This document shows positions 1 to 5,174 of a stretch of 6,087 nt of DNA, piece after piece. The notes below the pieces were generated by a model. It did no database searches. It saw only the letters and a program-made list of their open reading frames with translations, and had not been told where the DNA came from. Source of the DNA: Rhodospirillales bacterium Alpha_05 (GTDB taxonomy: Bacteria > Pseudomonadota > Alphaproteobacteria > Rhodospirillales > Rhodospirillaceae). The stretch spans positions 1 to 6,087 of the forward strand of contig LUYR01000062.1 in NCBI GenBank assembly GCA_001603335.1, given 5' to 3'. A program made the translations under genes and the position numbers. Numbering within the stretch: position 1 is the stretch's first letter; every line of letters starts with the position of its first letter.

Positions 1-273
1 CCGCCGCGGCAGCGGCACCGGCGGCAAAAACCCGCCGAGCGCCGGGTGGCCGTCGCGCCCCAGCGCCGAGCGGCGCATCCGGGGCATGAAGAACAGCCAG
101 TGCCACAACGGCGGAACCGGGTCTCCGGCGGCAGGCGGCGGATCGTCGCGATCGAGGGTCGCGGACATCGCGGCGATCTGCGCTGCGACGATCTCGTCGC
201 GCGTGGTTTCGCTGCGCCCGATCCAGCGCTTCAGATGTTCCGTTTCGCTTTCATCGAGAAGGCTATCGGTCAT
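1..273 (-). CDS. MaoC/HTD2-like acyl-CoA hydratase, N-terminal part (runs off the left edge)
   Basis: This is the first 91 codons of a minus-strand gene whose remainder lies outside the window. The protein starts MTDSLLDESETEHLKRWIGR. At residues 64-91 it carries the run WLFFMPRMRRSALGRDGHP followed by a GGFLPPVPLPRR segment. That pattern is typical of the FAS1-like/MaoC-type N-terminal hotdog domain of HTD2-like dehydratases and of bacterial mesaconyl-C4-CoA or itaconyl-CoA hydratases. Such enzymes hydrate an enoyl-type C4-C5 dicarboxyl-CoA in the cytoplasm; which substrate applies here cannot be decided from the fragment. The ATG at 273 was chosen because AGGA lies just upstream, and the ATG at 293 is in another frame and meets a stop within eight codons. 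It is transcribed divergently from the GH17 gene. The family call is fairly secure; the exact reaction is not. Confidence 0.8.
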   Translation of the reverse strand, partial: MTDSLLDESETEHLKRWIGRSETTRDEIVAAQIAAMSATLDRDDPPPAAGDPVPPLWHWLFFMPRMRRSALGRDGHPALGGFLPPVPLPRR

Positions 274-329
274 CGGTCCTGCCCCGTGGACATCCCGCCG
301 CATCTTCGCGAGGACGTGTATCCACCTCG

Positions 330-358
330 AATCTAGGAAGGCCACGGGAAAGCCGCAA
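330..358 (-). promoter_or_regulatory. Candidate sigma70-type promoter for the hydratase gene
   Basis: On the minus strand TTGCGG (358-353) and TAGATT (335-330) are separated by 17 bp, a housekeeping-type spacing with partial matches to TTGACA and TATAAT. It would give a leader of about 50 nt before the ATG at 273. This is a visual match only; alphaproteobacterial promoters are degenerate. Confidence 0.35.
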
Positions 359-424
359 ACGATAGTTTTTCACGATTCGGGTGAATTCGATTCCTGCCAT
401 TCCGATGCCTTGGCAAAACCCCAA

Positions 425-453
425 TTGACACGCCGCGACCGCCCCGGCATTCC
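425..453 (+). promoter_or_regulatory. Possible promoter for the GH17 gene (perfect -35 hexamer, weak -10)
   Basis: TTGACA occurs intact at 425-430 in the divergent intergenic region. The hexamer 17 bp downstream (448-453, CATTCC) is a poor -10, so only the -35 half is convincing. It lies 64 bp before the proposed ATG at 494. Confidence 0.25.
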
Positions 454-493
454 TGTTCGGGCGTCCTTTTCACACCTCGGGACTTCCTCGCCC

Positions 494-1492
494 ATGAGCC
501 GTTTCGCCGCCCTCCTCGTCACCGCCCTGTGCGCCGCCGCCGCGGCGCTGTTTTTTTACGACAAGGGGCGCGCGACGCCGCTGCCCGACGGCGTGTCCGA
601 CAAGGTCGCCTGCGTCTCCTACGCGCCGTTCGCGCGCGGCCAGACGCCCTTCGACGAGACCCTGGTGATCCCGCGCGAACAGATCGCCCATGACCTGAAG
701 GCGCTCTCCGCGTTCACCAACTGCGTCCGCACCTATTCGGTCGACCAGGGCCTCGGCGTGGTGCCGGAAATCGCCGAGAGCCTCGGGATGAAGGCGTACG
801 TCGGTGCGTGGATCGGCCGCGAGGACGACAAGAACCAGCGCGAGATCGCCCGCCTGATCGCCGCCGCCAACGCCCATCCCGCCGCGATCAAGGGCCTGAT
901 CGTCGGCAACGAGGTGCTGCTGCGCGGCGAACAGACCCCGGCGGCGCTGGCGCGCTACATCGCCGACCTGCGCGCCGGGCTGACCCAGCCGCTGCCGATC
1001 ACCTACGCCGACGTCTGGGAGTTCTGGCTGAAGGCGCCGGAGCTGACGAAGTCGGTCGACTTCGTCACCATCCACCTGCTGCCGTATTGGGAAGACCAGC
1101 CGACGCCGATCGACACCGCGATCAAGCACGTGATGGCGGTGTGGCATGAAGTCAGCGCCGATCCTGATCGGCGAAGTCGGCTGGCCGTCGGCGGGGCGTC
1201 GCCGCGAAGGCGCCGAGCCCTCCCTGGTCAACGAGACCCGCTTCGTCCGCGAATTCATGGCCGCCGCCGAAAAGGCAGGCGCCACCTACAACCTGATCGA
1301 GGCCTTCGACCAGCCGTGGAAGCGCGAGCTCGAAGGCACCGTGGGCGGTGCCTGGGGCTTCTTCGACGCCGATCGTGCCGAAAAGGTGTTCACCAAGGGC
1401 CCTGTGGTGGAATGGCCGGATGCGCCGACCTGGATCGGCCTCGCCGTCGTCCTCGGCCTGCTGCCGCTGGCCTGGGCGCTGGTCCGCCGTGA
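494..1492 (+). CDS. 5' reading frame of the broken GH17 gene
   Basis: Without correction, translation from ATG 494 gives 332 residues. Only the first 222 or so are genuine: the signal anchor and the GH17 barrel up to VMAVWHEVSA, including the acid/base Glu at residue 140. The last 110 or so residues are the wrong frame of the following coding sequence. They are Arg-rich and low in hydrophobic content where the true frame encodes membrane helices. Such a product would lack the nucleophile and the membrane domain, so it is unlikely to be active. It is listed to describe what the sequence as given would translate to. Confidence 0.4.
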   Translation: MSRFAALLVTALCAAAAALFFYDKGRATPLPDGVSDKVACVSYAPFARGQTPFDETLVIPREQIAHDLKALSAFTNCVRTYSVDQGLGVVPEIAESLGMKAYVGAWIGREDDKNQREIARLIAAANAHPAAIKGLIVGNEVLLRGEQTPAALARYIADLRAGLTQPLPITYADVWEFWLKAPELTKSVDFVTIHLLPYWEDQPTPIDTAIKHVMAVWHEVSADPDRRSRLAVGGASPRRRRALPGQRDPLRPRIHGRRRKGRRHLQPDRGLRPAVEARARRHRGRCLGLLRRRSCRKGVHQGPCGGMAGCADLDRPRRRPRPAAAGLGAGPP

Positions 1493-2027
1493 GGCGAAGG
1501 ATGCGGCGACCGTCGCCCTCCTCGGCCTCGGCGGCTTCGCCGCCGCCGCTGCCTTGAGCCTCCAGGCGCGCCACATGGTGATCGCCAGCCGCGGCATCGA
1601 GGAATGGACGATCAACGCGGGCTGGCTCGCGGTGTCGCTGGTCGGCGGATGGATGCTGGTGCGCGCCGTCGCCGGGCTGACCGTGCCGGTGGTCGGGCTG
1701 GCGCGCGGCTTCGTGCTGTCGCTGCCGAACCTGCGCTTCGCCGCGCTCTGCGCGATGACCGTCGCCACCCTCGGGCTGCTGTTCAACGCCCGCTACCGCG
1801 ACTTCCCGGTGAGCATGTTCATCGCCATGGCGGTGGGCTTCGGCCTGCTCCGCCTGCCGCCGCCGCCGCGCGAGCAAAAGGCGGTGGCGCTGCTGCTCGC
1901 CGCGGCCGCGCTCGGGGTGATGATCAACGAAGGCTGGATGAACACCCACGCCTGGGTGTGGAGCGCCACCGCCTGGGTACTAGCGGCGGCGGTTCTGGTC
2001 AGGAAGCGGCGCGCGGAAGCCGCGTAA
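1146..2027 (+). CDS. 3' reading frame of the broken GH17 gene: nucleophile half plus membrane domain
   Basis: This frame is open from an ATG at 1146 to TAA at 2025-2027 (293 residues). It starts abruptly inside the catalytic domain, at the strand carrying the nucleophile (IGEVGWPSAGRRREGA, Glu at residue 10). It finishes the barrel by about residue 90. Hydrophobic segments then follow at about residues 97-113, 121-139, 157-176, 196-213, 220-236, 246-260 and 268-285, ending in a basic tail (RKRRAEAA). No ribosome-binding site precedes the ATG, and no GH17 protein begins here, so the ATG is probably fortuitous. Gene callers may still list it as a separate membrane protein. Its 3' end overlaps the convergent small membrane protein gene by 29 bp. 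Confidence 0.5.
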   Translation: MKSAPILIGEVGWPSAGRRREGAEPSLVNETRFVREFMAAAEKAGATYNLIEAFDQPWKRELEGTVGGAWGFFDADRAEKVFTKGPVVEWPDAPTWIGLAVVLGLLPLAWALVRREAKDAATVALLGLGGFAAAAALSLQARHMVIASRGIEEWTINAGWLAVSLVGGWMLVRAVAGLTVPVVGLARGFVLSLPNLRFAALCAMTVATLGLLFNARYRDFPVSMFIAMAVGFGLLRLPPPPREQKAVALLLAAAALGVMINEGWMNTHAWVWSATAWVLAAAVLVRKRRAEAA

Positions 2028-2358
2028 CCGCGATCAGCCCGAGGATCGTGCCCACCGACGCCATCTCGACGTTGTAGAGCACCATCCCCGCCGCGCCGCA
2101 GAGCAGCGCCAGGACGCCCCACGCCGCCTGACGGCGCAGCACCGCAAAGGCGCCTGCGAGCAGGCTGACCAGCCCGAAGACCTGGAAGGTGAACACCGGC
2201 ACCAGCGCCTTGCGGATCGGGCACCAGCCCGGCGCGTCGAGGCCGGAGCAGACGAGCTCGGCGCCGCGCGGCTCGACGACGAAAAACCGTGCCGCGAGCG
2301 CGGCGGCGAACACCAGGGCGACCGCGACGCCCACCATCACCATCCGGTTCCTGTTCAC
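1999..2358 (-). CDS. Small four-helix membrane protein of unknown function
   Basis: The product has 119 residues and I do not recognise its family. Four hydrophobic segments lie at about residues 7-28, 51-74, 78-97 and 100-113. The loop between helices 1 and 2 holds two cysteines ten residues apart or less (C37 and C46, in CSGLDAPGWCP). If that loop is periplasmic, as the basic N-terminus (MNRNR) suggests, they could form a disulfide. A third Cys (87) is in helix 3. I chose the GTG at 2358 because GGAGGA lies six bases upstream; an in-frame TTG at 2364 touches that site and is a poorer choice. The gene follows the HD-GYP gene on the same strand after 65 bp, so co-transcription is possible. 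Its end overlaps the GH17 gene tail to tail. Coding reality is supported by the clear ribosome site and the helix pattern. Confidence 0.7.
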   Translation of the reverse strand: MNRNRMVMVGVAVALVFAAALAARFFVVEPRGAELVCSGLDAPGWCPIRKALVPVFTFQVFGLVSLLAGAFAVLRRQAAWGVLALLCGAAGMVLYNVEMASVGTILGLIAVTRLPRAAS

Positions 2359-2364
2359 CTGCAA

Positions 2365-2370
2365 TCCTCC
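2365..2370 (-). promoter_or_regulatory. Ribosome-binding site that sets the GTG start at 2358
   Basis: GGAGGA on the minus strand is followed by six bases and then GTG (2358-2356). This spacing is much better than for the alternative TTG at 2364, which directly abuts it. Confidence 0.65.
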
Positions 2371-2423
2371 GAGCCGCTGCGACGGATTCCCCGTAGCATA
2401 TCCGCGGGCAAAAGCAAATCGGC

Positions 2424-3548
2424 TCAGCCGTTGATCGCGAGGCGCGGCGGCGCAACCCAGGAGGCGAAGCCGGTTTCGTGCATCACTTCACCGAATTTCG
2501 TCACCAGGTTCGGCTCGAGGTGCGGCCCCGCCATGTCGCCGAGCATGCGGATCGCCTCTTCCGGCGCGTAGCCGGGCTTGTAGCAGCGGTTGTCGACCAG
2601 GGCCGAGAAGACGTCGCCGATCGCCGCCACCAGCGACAGATCGTCGATCTGGGTGCCGGCGAGGCCGTTGGGATAGCCGGTGCCGTCGAGGTGTTCGTGG
2701 TGGCGCTCGCCGACGTTGATCACCTCCGCCGGGATGCCTTGCGAACACCGCAGAATCTGCCCCGCCGCCGCGGCGTGGCGGCGAATCACCACCATCTGCG
2801 CGGTGTCGAGGGGGCCGGGTTTGTAGAGCACCGCGTGCGGCATCACCCGCTTGCCGAAATCGTGGGCGAAGCCGGCCTGCGCCATGATGCAGAGATCGCC
2901 CTCGCGTATCCCGATCTGATTGCCGAAAAACGCAAGCACCGCGGCCACCGACAGCGAGTGGACGAAGGTGTAGTCGTCGTGGGTCTGGAGCGCCTGCATC
3001 ACCGCGGTGATCCGGCCGTTGCGCACCGCGCCGACGACCTCGTCCGCGACCGCCCGCAACAGGCTCGCCTCGAGCGGAATGTCGGGGGTGTCTTCCTTGA
3101 ACACGGAGGAATACGCGCCCCGCGCCGTGGTCAGCACGCGGTTGACGTCGGCGTCGAGGTCCTTCCACGCGCGCTCCGCGTAGGTGCCGCACATCGAATT
3201 GAATTCAAAAAGAAAAGCGCCGGTTTCGGCGGTCTCGTCGACGCACCGGTCGACCACGCCGGTCTCGACCATTTCGCGGATGCGCGGCGTGATCGCGCGC
3301 GCCACCAGCATGATCGGCACGGTCGCGTTGCGCTGGCTCTGGCGGACGGAATAAGCGACGTCGAGACCGCTGAGCGAATCCAATCGTTCAGCGATCACCA
3401 TCGCCTCGAAAGCGGTGGTGTTGACCAGATGGAGCGCTAACCACCCATCCTCGACCGCGACCGTCTGATAACGGAAACGAAATGTCTCCGCCAATCGAAG
3501 CCGCGACGATCTGTCCTGGCAAGCGACAAGTATCTTCGGCCTTTGCAC
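2424..3548 (-). CDS. HD-GYP domain c-di-GMP phosphodiesterase with degenerate receiver domain
   Basis: The product has 374 residues. Residues 4-117 have the outline of a CheY-like receiver (KILVACQD at the start, LSGLDV after the usual phospho-site, PIMLVARA later). The acidic pocket is eroded: where the phosphorylated Asp is expected there is Ala or Glu (VIAERLDSLSGL), the Thr/Ser position is Val, and the conserved Lys near the end is not visible. After a linker the HD-GYP domain (about 175-365) keeps its signature residues: H197, H229-D230 with K233, H258, H283-H284-E285, G291-Y292-P293 and D312. Proteins of this family hydrolyse cyclic di-GMP in the cytoplasm, lowering it and favouring motility over attachment. 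Phosphorylation is unlikely to control this one; the receiver may act as a protein-binding module. The GTG at 3548 was chosen because AGGAGA lies eight bases upstream and the receiver begins three residues later. An upstream in-frame extension to 3683 has no domain-like sequence. Confidence 0.88.
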   Translation of the reverse strand: MQRPKILVACQDRSSRLRLAETFRFRYQTVAVEDGWLALHLVNTTAFEAMVIAERLDSLSGLDVAYSVRQSQRNATVPIMLVARAITPRIREMVETGVVDRCVDETAETGAFLFEFNSMCGTYAERAWKDLDADVNRVLTTARGAYSSVFKEDTPDIPLEASLLRAVADEVVGAVRNGRITAVMQALQTHDDYTFVHSLSVAAVLAFFGNQIGIREGDLCIMAQAGFAHDFGKRVMPHAVLYKPGPLDTAQMVVIRRHAAAAGQILRCSQGIPAEVINVGERHHEHLDGTGYPNGLAGTQIDDLSLVAAIGDVFSALVDNRCYKPGYAPEEAIRMLGDMAGPHLEPNLVTKFGEVMHETGFASWVAPPRLAING

Positions 3549-3556
3549 CCTACGCG

Positions 3557-3562
3557 TCTCCT
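3557..3562 (-). promoter_or_regulatory. Ribosome-binding site that sets the GTG start of the HD-GYP gene
   Basis: AGGAGA on the minus strand is followed by eight bases and then GTG (3548-3546). It is directly flanked on its upstream side by the hairpin at 3563-3586. Confidence 0.6.
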
Positions 3563-3586
3563 GAAGTCCTGGTTGAACTGGACTTC
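3563..3586 (-). repeat. Inverted repeat (hairpin) abutting the HD-GYP ribosome-binding site
   Basis: GAAGTCC (3586-3580 when read on the minus strand) pairs perfectly with GGACTTC (3569-3563) across a 10-base loop. The lower arm touches the AGGAGA at 3562-3557. In mRNA the stem could limit ribosome access or serve as a protein-binding site. A 7-bp stem of mixed composition is moderate evidence; the function is inferred from position only. Confidence 0.45.
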
Positions 3587-3693
3587 GGTATCCCCGTTCG
3601 TCGCCCCGTTTTACTCGGCTTCGACACACTCCCTCTGCGACACTAACACAGGCCGCGACTCGGCACACCTCCTGAGAAAGCACCTTGGGGCAA

Positions 3694-3722
3694 TTCTTAA
3701 AAATTTCCTAATCTGCATGCAA
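3694..3722 (-). promoter_or_regulatory. Candidate promoter of the HD-GYP gene with an overlapping CtrA-like site
   Basis: In the most AT-rich stretch of the window, TTGCAT (3722-3717) and TAAGAA (3699-3694) sit 17 bp apart on the minus strand, a weak sigma70-type arrangement. Between and over them lies TTAG-N7-TTAA (3711-3697), which differs at one base from TTAA-N7-TTAA, the known binding pattern of the alphaproteobacterial cell-cycle regulator CtrA. It would leave a leader of about 140 nt. Such short patterns arise easily in AT-rich DNA. Confidence 0.3.
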
Positions 3723-3744
3723 GTGTATTCATACGGGCCCGCCG

Positions 3745-3771
3745 AACGGCTGCCGCGCCGCGGCGGCCGTT
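3745..3771. terminator. Strong GC-rich hairpin between purD and the HD-GYP gene, terminator-like
   Basis: AACGGC-T-GCCGC (3745-3756) pairs with GCGGC-G-GCCGTT (3760-3771) across a three-base loop. This is a 12-position stem containing a single G-T pair, which is a C-A mismatch on the other strand. Downstream of purD (minus) this hairpin is about 30 bp past the stop, so it could end purD transcription. However, the only T-run (3777-3780) follows it in the plus direction, where no gene ends. It may therefore be a factor-dependent terminator, a boundary element, or a block on antisense RNA. Confidence 0.4.
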
Positions 3772-3801
3772 ACCCGTTTTAGGCGAAGATTCTAGGGTGA
3801 A

Positions 3802-5067
3802 TTACAACGCGCGCCATGCAATGTCGCGGCGGCAGAATCCCTCGGGCCAATCGATCAGATCGACCGCCTGATACGCGCGTTCCCGCGCTTCCCGGACGGT
3901 CCGTCCGCGCGCCGTAACACCGAGAACGCGTCCACCGTCGGCGAGAATACGGTCGCCGTCGGCACGCGTACCGGCGTGAAATACAACCGCCTCGGGCACT
4001 TCGTCGGCGGCTGCGAGATTGCGAATTTCCGTACCTTTCAAAGGGGTTCCGGGATAACCCTTAGCCGCCATGACAACCACGACGACCGCCGCGTCGAACC
4101 ATTCGACGTCCGCCGATTCGAGCTTTCCGTCCACGGAAGCCAGCAAAAGCGCCACCGGATCGGACTTCAGGCGGCTCATCAGCACCTGGCATTCGGGGTC
4201 GCCGAATCGGACGTTGAACTCGATCAGCCGCGGCCCGGTGGCGGTGATCATCAGTCCGGCGAACAAAACCCCACTGAACGGATTGCCCTCCGCCGCCATT
4301 CCGGCCACCGTCGGTGCGACGATTTTCGTCATTACCTCGTCGATCACCGCGGGCGTCACCACCGGCGCGGGGGCATAGGCACCCATGCCGCCTGTGTTCG
4401 GCCCGGTGTCGCCGTCGCCCACCGCCTTGTGGTCCTGCGCCGCGCCGAGCGCGATCGCGGTCTTGCCGTCGCAAAGCGCGAAGAAGCTCGCCTCCTCGCC
4501 CACCAGGAACTCCTCGACCACCACCTCGCCACCCGCCGCGCCGAACGCCTTCTCGGTCATGATCGTGTCGATCGCGGCGATCGCGTCGGCCTCGTTGGGA
4601 CAGACCATCACGCCCTTGCCCGCCGCCAGACCGTCGGCCTTGACCACGATCGGCGCGCCCTTCTCGCGGATGTACGCCTTCGCCGCGTCGGCGTCGGTGA
4701 AGCGCGCGTAGGCCGCCGTGGGAATGCCGTGGCGGGCGCAGAAATCCTTCATGAAGCCCTTCGAGCCCTCGAGCTGCGCCGCCGCGGCGGAGGGGCCGAA
4801 GGCCTTGATCCCGGCGTCGCCAAGCGCATCCACCAGGCCCGCGACGAGCGGACCCTCGGGGCCGACGACGACGAGGTCGATCGCCTTTTCCTTGGCCAGC
4901 GCCACGATTCCGCCGACGTCGGCCGCCTTCACCGGCAGGCAGGCCGCAACCTGGGCGATGCCCGGATTGCCCGGCGCGCAATAGAGCGCCTCGCACAGCG
5001 GCGAACGCTGCAACGCCCAGCACAGCGCATGTTCCCGACCGCCCGAGCCGACCACGAGAATCTTCAT
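3802..5067 (-). CDS. purD: Phosphoribosylamine--glycine ligase (GAR synthetase)
   Basis: This is the complete 421-residue enzyme of purine biosynthesis. It joins 5-phosphoribosylamine and glycine with ATP to make glycinamide ribonucleotide in the cytoplasm. Residues 1-100 form the N domain, with GSGGREHA at 7-14 and VVGPEGPLVAG at 67-77. The ATP-grasp domain follows, with the nucleotide-binding stretch VVKADGLAAGKGVMV at 141-155. Next are QDHKAVGDGDTGPNTGGMGAY at 211-231, metal ligands E283 and N285 in LIEFNVRFGDPE, and the family signature RFGDPECQ at 287-294. The C-terminal domain runs to residue 421. Length is normal and no key residue is missing. The ATG at 5067 starts exactly at the family's usual MKILVVG and has an AGGGGAAG ribosome site just upstream. 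It is divergent from xseA. Confidence 0.97.
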   Translation of the reverse strand: MKILVVGSGGREHALCWALQRSPLCEALYCAPGNPGIAQVAACLPVKAADVGGIVALAKEKAIDLVVVGPEGPLVAGLVDALGDAGIKAFGPSAAAAQLEGSKGFMKDFCARHGIPTAAYARFTDADAAKAYIREKGAPIVVKADGLAAGKGVMVCPNEADAIAAIDTIMTEKAFGAAGGEVVVEEFLVGEEASFFALCDGKTAIALGAAQDHKAVGDGDTGPNTGGMGAYAPAPVVTPAVIDEVMTKIVAPTVAGMAAEGNPFSGVLFAGLMITATGPRLIEFNVRFGDPECQVLMSRLKSDPVALLLASVDGKLESADVEWFDAAVVVVVMAAKGYPGTPLKGTEIRNLAAADEVPEAVVFHAGTRADGDRILADGGRVLGVTARGRTVREARERAYQAVDLIDWPEGFCRRDIAWRAL

Positions 5068-5098
5068 CCGTCTTCCCCTTTCCCCGATTGCCTGCCAG

Positions 5099-5126
5099 AG
5101 TGTAGTCGAATGCGAACCCGCGGCAA
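5099..5126 (-). promoter_or_regulatory. Candidate sigma70-type promoter of purD
   Basis: On the minus strand TTGCCG (5126-5121) and TACACT (5104-5099) are spaced 16 bp apart, each matching four of six consensus bases. Transcription would start near 5092, giving a leader of about 25 nt with the ribosome site inside it. Confidence 0.45.
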
Positions 5127-5138
5127 GCCCGCGTTCGC
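5112..5138. repeat. Imperfect palindrome in the purD-xseA intergenic region
   Basis: GCGAA (5112-5116) and CGCGG (5119-5123) pair with CCGCG (5129-5133) and TTCGC (5134-5138), with a two-base bulge on one side and a five-base centre. It overlaps the candidate -35 element of purD, so it could be an operator or simply a GC-rich coincidence. Confidence 0.3.
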
Positions 5139-5174
5139 CGCGTCGTCGACCGTCACGCGAGAAGCCTTTACACC

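Larger units (their letters stand above)
494..2027 (+). pseudogene. GH17 glucanase/transglycosylase-type domain fused to multi-pass membrane domain, frameshifted
   Basis: Read as one gene with a frame change near 1150-1160, this encodes a protein of about 510-520 residues. An N-terminal signal anchor (residues 4-21, Ala/Leu-rich) is followed by a family 17 glycoside hydrolase domain and about seven membrane helices. The GH17 acid/base region is IVGNEVLLR, with the Glu at 911-913 in the first frame. The nucleophile region is LIGEVGWPS, with the Glu at 1173-1175 in the second frame. After the barrel comes a conserved-looking segment (EGTVGGAWGFFDADR). This architecture resembles bacterial beta-(1,3)/(1,6)-glucan synthesis or transfer proteins of the NdvC type. 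Its expected site is the inner membrane with the catalytic domain outside, remodelling beta-glucan. The change from frame 2 to frame 3 fits a loss of 3n+2 bases. The stretch that family members usually have before PILIGE (roughly AAFPGK) is missing. Either the gene is inactivated or the read is wrong. The start at 494 fits the signal anchor; its ribosome site is weak. Confidence 0.8.

Noticed and set aside
470..1285. Long minus-strand open frame opposite the GH17 gene
   Set aside because: It is a high-GC shadow: Arg/Gly/Ala/Gln-rich with no recognisable domain, while the opposite strand carries clear GH17 motifs.
1146..2027. A programmed ribosomal frameshift joining the two GH17 frames
   Set aside because: No slippery heptamer or stimulatory structure is visible near 1150-1160, and residues appear to be missing at the join, which points to a deletion.
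2420..2430. Inverted repeat CGGCTCAGCCG at the HD-GYP stop codon as a terminator
   Set aside because: The arms leave a one-base loop, so a stable RNA hairpin cannot form as such; the following T-rich stretch is interrupted.
2478..3440. Plus-strand open frame of 320 codons opposite the HD-GYP gene
   Set aside because: Its product is His/Arg/Asp/Val-rich without motifs; the minus strand encodes intact receiver and HD-GYP signatures.
3549..3683. N-terminal extension of the HD-GYP protein starting at the GTG at 3683
   Set aside because: The 45 extra residues show no domain and precede the receiver start, and the GTG at 3548 has a well-spaced ribosome site. An AGGAGG at 3668-3673 has no start codon at a suitable distance.
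3543..3782. Plus-strand open frame of 79 codons in the purD to HD-GYP intergenic region
   Set aside because: It has no ribosome site or domain, its composition is unlike the neighbouring genes, and it overlaps the leader and hairpins.
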